Shown: positions 58,776 through 64,000 of the stretch, one piece after another
Position numbering within the stretch: position 1 is the stretch's first letter
Layout of the letters: every line of letters starts with the position of its first letter
DNA from: Lawsonibacter celer
GTDB lineage: Bacteria > Bacillota > Clostridia > Oscillospirales > Oscillospiraceae
Assembly: GCF_014281125.1 (NCBI RefSeq)
Contig: NZ_JACOEA010000002.1
Coordinates: forward strand, 248,001 to 312,000
Direction: 5' to 3'
DNA length: 64,000 nucleotides
Program-made: the position numbers and the translations under genes
The notes under the pieces: generated by a model
Seen by the model: only the letters and a program-made list of their open reading frames with translations
The model's database searches: none
Told to the model about the DNA's origin: nothing

Positions 58776-59594
58776 ATGACTTCAGGGACAGGGCGGCGCT
58801 CCCGCATCCTGATCGGAGGATCCCTGGGGGTGGCCGGATACCTGCTTTTATCTTTCCTGACCCAGCCGGGCGCCCTCTTCGGCGGCTCTTTGGAGTTTGC
58901 CTTTACCTTCTGCTACAGCAGCCGCGTGCCCGAGGCCCTGGGGGCCGTGCTGGGGGCCGTCCTCTGGTTTGCCTTTGGGGCGGAGACCGCCGTGGCCACC
59001 CTGCCCTTTGCGGACGATGGCGCCTCCCTGCTGCGGCGCTCCTCACTCCACTGCGCCCTGATGGCCCTCACCCTGTCGGCCTGGGCTCTCCTGAATTTTG
59101 GGGCCGCTGAGTTACCCTTCTTTCTTGTCCCCTTCGCCCTGCTCTATGCCCTCATCTGGCTGGGCCGCTGGGTGGGCTGGTACAGCGAGGTGCGCCGGCT
59201 CCGCCGGGCCCTGGGCCTCTCCCCCGGCCCCTCGCCACTGAAGTGGAGGGAGACGCTGCCCTATCTCCCCTTCGCCCTGCTGCTGTGCTGCGCCCTGCCC
59301 GCCGTTCTGCGCGTCTTAGACCCAGCCGACGTGCCCGTGCTCACCGGAGTGCTGCTGCCCTTTCTATTGCTGCCCGCGGGTGGTTTTTTCTCCGGGCTGT
59401 CCCTGGGGCGGCGGCAGGGGGTATGCCCCCTCTATGCTGCGCTGTGCGCGGCCTGCTACCTGCCAATGGTTTTCATTTTGTATAACAGCAGCGCATTATT
59501 CCACTGTGGAATCGTTTTCAGCGCCTCGCTGGTAGGAAATCTTGTGGGTACACTGAGCAGGCGGCGCTCCAAACGCCCTCCCGATTCCCCCTAA
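58776..59594 (+). CDS. Membrane protein partner of the LytTR regulator (DUF3021-like)
   Basis: 272 residues with about eight membrane helices in two halves (15-140 and 150-260). The first half, [29 protein letters not shown] with [11 protein letters not shown] at the joint, fits the DUF3021 four-helix type; the second half is extra or a duplicate. DUF3021 proteins accompany LytTR one-component regulators as anti-activators or sensors. AGGAGG lies before the ATG. C terminus basic, [12 protein letters not shown]. Confidence 0.8.
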   Translation: MTSGTGRRSRILIGGSLGVAGYLLLSFLTQPGALFGGSLEFAFTFCYSSRVPEALGAVLGAVLWFAFGAETAVATLPFADDGASLLRRSSLHCALMALTLSAWALLNFGAAELPFFLVPFALLYALIWLGRWVGWYSEVRRLRRALGLSPGPSPLKWRETLPYLPFALLLCCALPAVLRVLDPADVPVLTGVLLPFLLLPAGGFFSGLSLGRRQGVCPLYAALCAACYLPMVFILYNSSALFHCGIVFSASLVGNLVGTLSRRRSKRPPDSP

Positions 59595-59608
59595 TTTCGC
59601 TCCGACAG

Positions 59609-59637
59609 TTGCAAAATCAGGCGAAAGCGGATATACT
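59609..59637 (+). promoter_or_regulatory. Promoter of asnS
   Basis: TTGCAA (59609-59614), 17 bp, TATACT (59632-59637). Confidence 0.72.
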
Positions 59638-59673
59638 AAAAGATACTGCAAATCGAATCAAGGGGGATTCATT

Positions 59674-61068
59674 TTGAAACGTACCAAAATCGCGCAGATT
59701 TTTGCCGACCAGGAGGCCTTCGGCGGCAAAGAGGCGGCTGTCAGCGGGTGGGCGCGTACCATCCGGGATATGAAAACCTTCGGCTTTCTGGAACTCAACG
59801 ACGGCTCCTGTTTTAAAAACCTCCAGGTGGTCATGGACGCCAACGTCCTGGACAACTATAAGGAAATCGCCGGACAGAATGTGGGCGCGGCCCTGACCGT
59901 CACCGGCACGGTGGTGCTCACCCCCGACGCCAAGCAGCCGCTGGAGCTCAAGGCGGCCTCCATCACAGTAGAGGGTCCCTCCACGCCCGACTACCCGCTG
60001 CAGAAAAAGCGCCACAGCGTGGAATTCCTGCGCACCATCCAGCATCTGCGTCCCCGCACTAATCTGTTTTCCGCAGCCTTCCGGGTGCGCAGCGTGGCCG
60101 CCTACGCCATCCACCAGTTCTTCCAGGAGCGGGGCTTTGTCTACGTACACACCCCCATCATCACCGCCTCCGACTGCGAGGGCGCGGGCGAAATGTTCAA
60201 GGTGACCACTCTGGACCTGGACAATCCGCCCCGGCTGGAGGACGGCACTGTGGACTACAGCCAGGATTTTTTCGGCAAGCCGGCCAATCTCACCGTCTCC
60301 GGTCAGCTGAACGCGGAGAACTTCGCCATGGCCTTTGGAGACGTATACACCTTCGGCCCCACCTTCCGTGCCGAGAACTCCAACACCCAGCGCCACGCCG
60401 CTGAGTTCTGGATGATCGAGCCGGAGATGGCCTTTTGTGATCTGCAGGGAGACATGGACGTGGCTGAGGCCATGATTAAGCACATCATCACCACGGTGCT
60501 GGAAAAATGCCCGGACGAGATCGCGTTCTTCAATTCCTTTGTGGACAAAGGCCTGAGGGAGCGGCTGGAGCATGTGGCCTCCTCCGATTTCGGCCGGGTG
60601 AGCTATACCGAGGCGGTGGAACTGCTCAGGAAGGTCAACGACAAGTTTGACTTCAAGGTGGACTGGGGCTGTGACCTGCAGACCGAGCACGAGCGCTATC
60701 TCACCGAGCAGATTTTCAAGCGCCCCGTGTTCGTCACCGACTACCCCAAGGAGATCAAGGCCTTCTACATGCGCCTGAACGACGACGGCAAAACCGTGGC
60801 CGCCGCCGACTGCCTGGTGCCCGGCATCGGTGAGATCATCGGCGGCTCCCAGCGCGAGGAGCGGCTGGACGTGCTGGAGGGCCGCATCCGCGAGCTGGGC
60901 ATGAAGCCCGAGGACTACTGGTGGTACTGCGACCTGCGGCGCTACGGCGGGTGCAAGCACGCCGGGTACGGCCTGGGCTTCGAGCGGATGGTGATGTACC
61001 TCACCGGCATCTCCAACATCCGCGATGTCCTGCCCCATCCCAGGACTGTGGGCAACGCGGAGTTTTAA
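59674..61068 (+). CDS. asnS: Asparaginyl-tRNA synthetase
   Basis: 464 residues, class IIb. N-terminal OB-fold ([33 protein letters not shown]) and catalytic core with motif 2 [23 protein letters not shown] and motif 3 [28 protein letters not shown] and the KHAGYGLG loop match AsnRS rather than AspRS. The start is a TTG (59674) after AAGGGGG; no ATG fits. Confidence 0.96.
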   Translation: MKRTKIAQIFADQEAFGGKEAAVSGWARTIRDMKTFGFLELNDGSCFKNLQVVMDANVLDNYKEIAGQNVGAALTVTGTVVLTPDAKQPLELKAASITVEGPSTPDYPLQKKRHSVEFLRTIQHLRPRTNLFSAAFRVRSVAAYAIHQFFQERGFVYVHTPIITASDCEGAGEMFKVTTLDLDNPPRLEDGTVDYSQDFFGKPANLTVSGQLNAENFAMAFGDVYTFGPTFRAENSNTQRHAAEFWMIEPEMAFCDLQGDMDVAEAMIKHIITTVLEKCPDEIAFFNSFVDKGLRERLEHVASSDFGRVSYTEAVELLRKVNDKFDFKVDWGCDLQTEHERYLTEQIFKRPVFVTDYPKEIKAFYMRLNDDGKTVAAADCLVPGIGEIIGGSQREERLDVLEGRIRELGMKPEDYWWYCDLRRYGGCKHAGYGLGFERMVMYLTGISNIRDVLPHPRTVGNAEF

Positions 61069-61078
61069 AAAGAAGAAC

Positions 61079-61115
61079 AAAAGACTGGCTGATGCTCAAT
61101 CAGCCAGTCTTTTTT
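61079..61115 (+). terminator. Terminator of asnS
   Basis: Arms AAAAGACTGGCTGA/TCAGCCAGTCTTTT with a 7-base loop, followed by a T-run. Confidence 0.9.
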
Positions 61116-61172
61116 CATACTTTTTCAGCAGATTCTCAATCGCCTCGTCCAAAACGCGGGACTTGGGGATAC

Positions 61173-61215
61173 GGGTCTCCCCCCCCCCCCCCAGCGCTGA
61201 GAGGGGGGGAGACCC
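61173..61215. repeat. C14 tract in an imperfect palindrome
   Basis: GGGTCT followed by fourteen C (61179-61192), a CAGCGCTG-like centre, then seven G (61203-61209) and AGACCC. It lies in the gap between asnS and rubrerythrin. Confidence 0.85.
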
Positions 61216-61298
61216 GTCCTGTGCCGCAAAATTTTCCGTATGGCAGTTCTGCCCTGCGGGCATACTTTTCTTATCCATGATTACAGGAGGGGAAAACC

Positions 61299-61892
61299 AT
61301 GTCTGTAGCCTTTGAAACCAGCGAGACCAGGCTCAACCTGATGCGGGCGTTTGCCGGGGAGAGCCAGGCCCGCAACCGCTATACCTTTGCCGCCGGTCTG
61401 GCGAAAAAGAAGAACCTTCAGGTCATCGAGGGTGTTTTTACCTTCACGGCCAACCAGGAGCAAGCCCATGCCAAGGTGTTCTACAGCCTGCTTCAGCAGG
61501 TGTCCGGCCAAAACCTGAAGGTGGACGGGACCTACCCGGTGGAGCTGTACCCGGACGTGCTCCAGCACCTGCGCTCCGCCCAGCATAACGAGTACCAGGA
61601 GTGGGACCACGATTACAAGGGCTTTGCCAAAATCGCCCACGAGGAGGGCTTTGCGGAGGTCGCCCACATCTTCACCATGATCTCCAATATTGAGAAGACC
61701 CACGGCGACCGCTTCGGCAAATTCGCGGATCTGCTGGAGGCGGACAAACTCTTTTTCTCGGATGTGGAGGTCAAGTGGATGTGCCTCAACTGCGGGCAGA
61801 TCATCGACGCCACCATGGCCCCCGCCCTCTGCCCGGTCTGCAAGCACCCACAGGGCTATTTTGTCCGCTGGGAGCTGGCCCCTTTCGAATAA
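61299..61892 (+). CDS. Rubrerythrin
   Basis: 197 residues. A ferritin-like diiron domain (ETRLNLMRAFAGESQARNRYTFAAGLAKKKNLQ, FTANQEQAHAKVFY, EEGFAEVAHIFTMISNIEKTHGDRF) is followed by a C-terminal rubredoxin-like Fe(Cys)4 domain with CLNC and CPVC. It reduces hydrogen peroxide in anaerobes with electrons from rubredoxin or NADH. GGAGGGG precedes the ATG. Confidence 0.96.
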   Translation: MSVAFETSETRLNLMRAFAGESQARNRYTFAAGLAKKKNLQVIEGVFTFTANQEQAHAKVFYSLLQQVSGQNLKVDGTYPVELYPDVLQHLRSAQHNEYQEWDHDYKGFAKIAHEEGFAEVAHIFTMISNIEKTHGDRFGKFADLLEADKLFFSDVEVKWMCLNCGQIIDATMAPALCPVCKHPQGYFVRWELAPFE

Positions 61893-61958
61893 GCGGAAAA
61901 AGTTTGCCGTTGCCTCTCCCCTGTGCTAAAATAAAGCCAAAAGGGAGGGACGGCGCAC

Positions 61959-62372
61959 ATGAACATTTTAGTCATCGACGGACAGGGCGGCCGGATTGGC
62001 CGGCAGCTGGTAAAGGCCATCCGGGAACGCTTCCCGCAAGCGGACGTCACCGCCGTGGGCACCAACAGCACCGCCACGGCGGAAATGCTCAAGGCAGGCC
62101 CTACCCGCGCCGTCACCGGGGAGAACCCGGTCCTGGTGGCCTGCCGCACGGCGGACGTGATTCTGGGGCCCATCGGCATCGTGATTGCCGACGCCATGCT
62201 GGGGGAGATCACCCCGGCCATGGCAGTGGCGGTGGGACAGGCCCGGGCGGAGCGGATTCTTATCCCCCTCAACCGCTGCGAGAACATCGTGGTAGGCGTG
62301 GCTGAGCAGCCAGTGAGCGCGCTGCTCTCCGGCGCGCTTGAGGAGCTGGCCCGGCGGATGGAGACAGTCTAA
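61959..62372 (+). CDS. DUF3842 family protein
   Basis: 137 residues: MNILVIDGQGGRIGRQLVKAIRE, VTAVGTNSTATAEMLKAGPTRAVTGENPVLVACRTADVILGPIGIVIADAMLGEITPAMAVAVGQARAERILIPLNRCENIVVGV. This Rossmann-like family is common in clostridia and uncharacterised. GGGAGGG precedes the ATG. Monocistronic. Confidence 0.9.
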   Translation: MNILVIDGQGGRIGRQLVKAIRERFPQADVTAVGTNSTATAEMLKAGPTRAVTGENPVLVACRTADVILGPIGIVIADAMLGEITPAMAVAVGQARAERILIPLNRCENIVVGVAEQPVSALLSGALEELARRMETV

Positions 62373-62376
62373 AGCG

Positions 62377-62415
62377 ACAAAGGACGGCGCGTTGTCATGC
62401 GCCGTCCTTTGTCTT
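62377..62415. terminator. Bidirectional terminator
   Basis: Arms ACAAAGGACGGCGC/GCGCCGTCCTTTGT between the DUF3842 gene and the convergent HD gene, with T-rich tail on the plus strand. Confidence 0.88.
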
Positions 62416-62964
62416 TATTTTTTCCTCCGTATCCCGGAGGGCCAGGGCGCGCAGGTCTCTCAGAAACGGGAAGGGCGCGGCCTCCTCCAGGCCGTACGAC
62501 CGCTGAAGATCGTACTCCAGCTCCAGCCAGCTGTCCAGCGGAGCCTCGTTGTGCTGAATGACCGCCTCCAGCTTGTCCAGTGCCCGGCAGGCCTTGGCCT
62601 CCGGCGTGGACTGCGCCTCAAACTCCGCGATCAGTCCGGCCAGCTCGCCCCGCTGGGGCTCCGGCAGCCGGGCGAACAGCACGGCCGCGGCCTGCCGCTC
62701 CTCCGCCTCGTCTTCCGCGGTCTTTTCAAAGGAGGGCACATCGCCGGTGACCGCCTCTCCCAGGTCGTGGACCAGGGCCATACGCAGCACCCGGTCCATG
62801 TCCACGCCGGGCAGCTCCTCCCCCAGCAGCAGGGCCATCAGGCTCAGCCGCCAGGCGTGCCCGGCCACCGTCTCGTGCCGGCCGGTGGAGGTCCAGGAGT
62901 GGCGGGTATTACACTTGAGTTTTTCCGCCGTGTGGAGAAACTGCAAAAATTCCGCGGGGCGCAT
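62395..62964 (-). CDS. HD-domain hydrolase, YfbR (5'-deoxynucleotidase)-like
   Basis: 189 residues. HD motifs: RHETVAGHAWRL (His30, His36) and MALVHDLGEAVTGDVPS (His66-Asp67), the 5'-nucleotidase YfbR/HD_2 pattern, which removes phosphate from deoxynucleoside 5'-monophosphates. The substrate is only inferred. The stop lies inside the shared terminator. It is downstream of another HD gene, 15 bp away, in the same direction. Confidence 0.88.
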   Translation of the reverse strand: MRPAEFLQFLHTAEKLKCNTRHSWTSTGRHETVAGHAWRLSLMALLLGEELPGVDMDRVLRMALVHDLGEAVTGDVPSFEKTAEDEAEERQAAAVLFARLPEPQRGELAGLIAEFEAQSTPEAKACRALDKLEAVIQHNEAPLDSWLELEYDLQRSYGLEEAAPFPFLRDLRALALRDTEEKIKTKDGA

Positions 62965-62979
62965 GGCGCGGCTCCTTTC

Positions 62980-63510
62980 TCAGCTGGCTCTGGCCCGGGT
63001 GCGCAGCGGCTTTGCCAGCACAAAAATATGGCTCTGCTCCGCCGGGGTCAGCAGGGGGATCAGTCGCAGCAGCTCAGCCACAGCACAGAACTTGTCCACC
63101 GTGCTCACCACCGCCGCCTCCAGGCTGTGGTACACATGTGTGATGGTCAGGGGAAACATGTGGGAGGCGATAATGTCCGCCTCCTTTTTCGTGAGAAAAA
63201 AACGCCGGCGGGCGTTGCACAGGGCCACCGCCGGGTGGCGCAACGTGTGGAAAAAATCCGGATGGGCGGACTTGTCCCGCCAGTTGTATAAATACAGGTC
63301 GTGCAGCAGGCCGCCCCGGGCCGCCGCCCGGGCATCCAGTCCCAGCATGGCGCACAGCCGGAAGCTGACATAGCTGACCAGCACGCTGTGGTGGTAACAG
63401 CTCACCCCAGCCGCGTGCTGGGGCAGCAGGCGCATGGACTGGACGGCAGGATCGTCCAGAATATCCCAGACGCAGGACTGGTAGGCATCCTTATATTTGA
63501 AATTCCACAT
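62980..63510 (-). CDS. HD-domain phosphohydrolase-like protein
   Basis: 176 residues. An HD fold: YHHSVLVSYVSFRLCAMLGLD (first His), GGLLHDLYLYNWRD (His-Asp), then ALCNARRRFFLTKKEADIIASHMFPLTITHVYHSLEAAVVSTVDKFCAVAEL. Such proteins are uncharacterised; the motif order resembles HD proteins of unknown phosphohydrolase type. ATG 63510 follows AAGGAG by 7 bp. Coupled with the next HD gene. Confidence 0.85.
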   Translation of the reverse strand: MWNFKYKDAYQSCVWDILDDPAVQSMRLLPQHAAGVSCYHHSVLVSYVSFRLCAMLGLDARAAARGGLLHDLYLYNWRDKSAHPDFFHTLRHPAVALCNARRRFFLTKKEADIIASHMFPLTITHVYHSLEAAVVSTVDKFCAVAELLRLIPLLTPAEQSHIFVLAKPLRTRARAS

Positions 63511-63613
63511 GAAATCGCTCCTTACCGTTTTGTTCCGGTATCCAGTATACCGGAACATTCCGTTGGACTCCATGGAGCTTTCATTAGGATTTCGTAAAGA
63601 TTTTCTGAAGATT

Positions 63614-64000
63614 TCAGCCCTGCTCCGGCCCAAGAAACTGCGTGACCGCCGCCGCAGCCTGGGCCAGCGGGTCCCCGGCCGTATCCAGCCAGAGCACATC
63701 CCGGTCTTTTTTAAACCACACCATCTGGCGCTTGGCAAAGCGCTTGATGGCACGGCCCAGCTCGTCCTTCAGCTGGTCCATGCTCCCCAGTTTTCCGGTC
63801 AGATACCATAGAATATAGCGGTACTCCAGCCCCAGGCGCTCCAGGAAGTCGTCGCTGGCCCCGCTCTCCCGCAGGCGGGCCACCTCCTGGATCATGCCGT
63901 CCTCAATGCGCCTATCCAGCCGCTCGTCAATGCGGCGGCACAGCTCTTCCCGGGGATAGGTCATGCCCAGCAGCAGACAGTCGTACCGGGGCCGGGGCGG
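63614..64000 (-). CDS. miaA: tRNA dimethylallyltransferase, 3' part only
   Basis: 128 codons of the C-terminal half are visible; the 5' end is beyond the right edge. YDCLLLGMTYPREELCRRIDERLDRRIEDGMIQEVARL and LEYRYILWYLTGKL, then IKRFAKRQMVWFKKDRDVLWLD match MiaA, which prenylates A37 of tRNAs reading U-starting codons. The P-loop domain lies outside. Its stop codon is 104 bp before the HD gene start. Confidence 0.95.
   Translation of the reverse strand, partial: PPRPRYDCLLLGMTYPREELCRRIDERLDRRIEDGMIQEVARLRESGASDDFLERLGLEYRYILWYLTGKLGSMDQLKDELGRAIKRFAKRQMVWFKKDRDVLWLDTAGDPLAQAAAAVTQFLGPEQG

Noticed and set aside
61096..61278. 60-residue minus-strand ORF between asnS and rubrerythrin
   Set aside because: It runs through the C14 palindrome and ends in the asnS terminator, with no ribosome site; the helical-looking C terminus is not enough to call a gene.
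1..64000. CRISPR arrays, IS elements, prophage, rRNA
   Set aside because: No regularly spaced repeats, transposase, phage structural or rRNA sequences were seen on either strand.

Overview
The window looks like a chromosomal segment (about 60% G+C) of a spore-forming, anaerobic gut Clostridium-class bacterium, most like the Oscillospiraceae (Flavonifractor/Intestinimonas/Oscillibacter type). Evidence: spmA/spmB spore-maturation genes, an AbrB-type transition regulator, rubrerythrin, sigma-54, a methionine T-box, several TTG and GTG starts, strong AAGGAGG ribosome sites and SigA-like promoters. Genus is inference only. No rRNA, CRISPR array, transposase or complete prophage is visible.

Layout. 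1-11 kb: cell-envelope genes (truncated polysaccharide deacetylase, CAAX-type membrane protease, NlpC/P60 hydrolase, LTA-synthase-like sulfatase, LCP ligase), a WYL regulator, and a Crp-type regulator followed by an ABC importer of the nitrate/sulfonate/taurine class. 11-13.3 kb: aroF-tyrA behind a leader that encodes a tyrosine-rich peptide and ends in an intrinsic terminator. 13.3-17.8 kb: an IscR-like Rrf2 regulator and a vanG-type D-Ala-D-Ser cluster (vanG-vanXY-vanT), overlapping stop to start, without an adjacent vanRS. 17.9-21.1 kb: methionine importer split into two transcription units, metNI and T-box-metQ. 21.2-23 kb: nifS-nifU for Fe-S assembly. 23-34.3 kb: AI-2E-family exporter, spmAB, abrB, rsmI/trmN6/Nudix, an unidentified multispanning membrane protein, homocysteine methyltransferase, DUF1934-argS, murI.

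34.4-37.2 kb: an arsenic operon (arsR, ArsP-type permease, thioredoxin-like protein, arsC) with two ATCAAA-type operators. 37.3-46.3 kb: a secreted stalk-domain protein, a coiled-coil protein, tex, an XRE membrane regulator followed by a zincin, a disrupted DUF4230 gene, and a LexA-like self-cleaving repressor. 46.5-50.2 kb: tRNA-Tyr and tRNA-Thr, three small ORFs including a sigma-region-4-like protein, rpoN, an acetyltransferase and a HAD phosphatase. 50.3-57.4 kb: a complete phosphate regulon, pstSCAB-phoU-phoP-phoR, led by TTTACA Pho boxes; a hairpin-rich element separates phoP from phoR. 57.4-64 kb: a lipoprotein, a LytTR regulator with a membrane partner, asnS, rubrerythrin, DUF3842, two HD hydrolases and the 3' part of miaA.

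The most notable signals are the tyrosine leader peptide and terminator before aroF (ribosome-mediated attenuation, where T-boxes would be expected in this phylum), the regulator-less vanG cluster with repeat elements in its promoter, and unusual RNA architectures: a T-box inside the met locus, a Shine-Dalgarno inside a terminator stem, and hairpins inside the pho operon.
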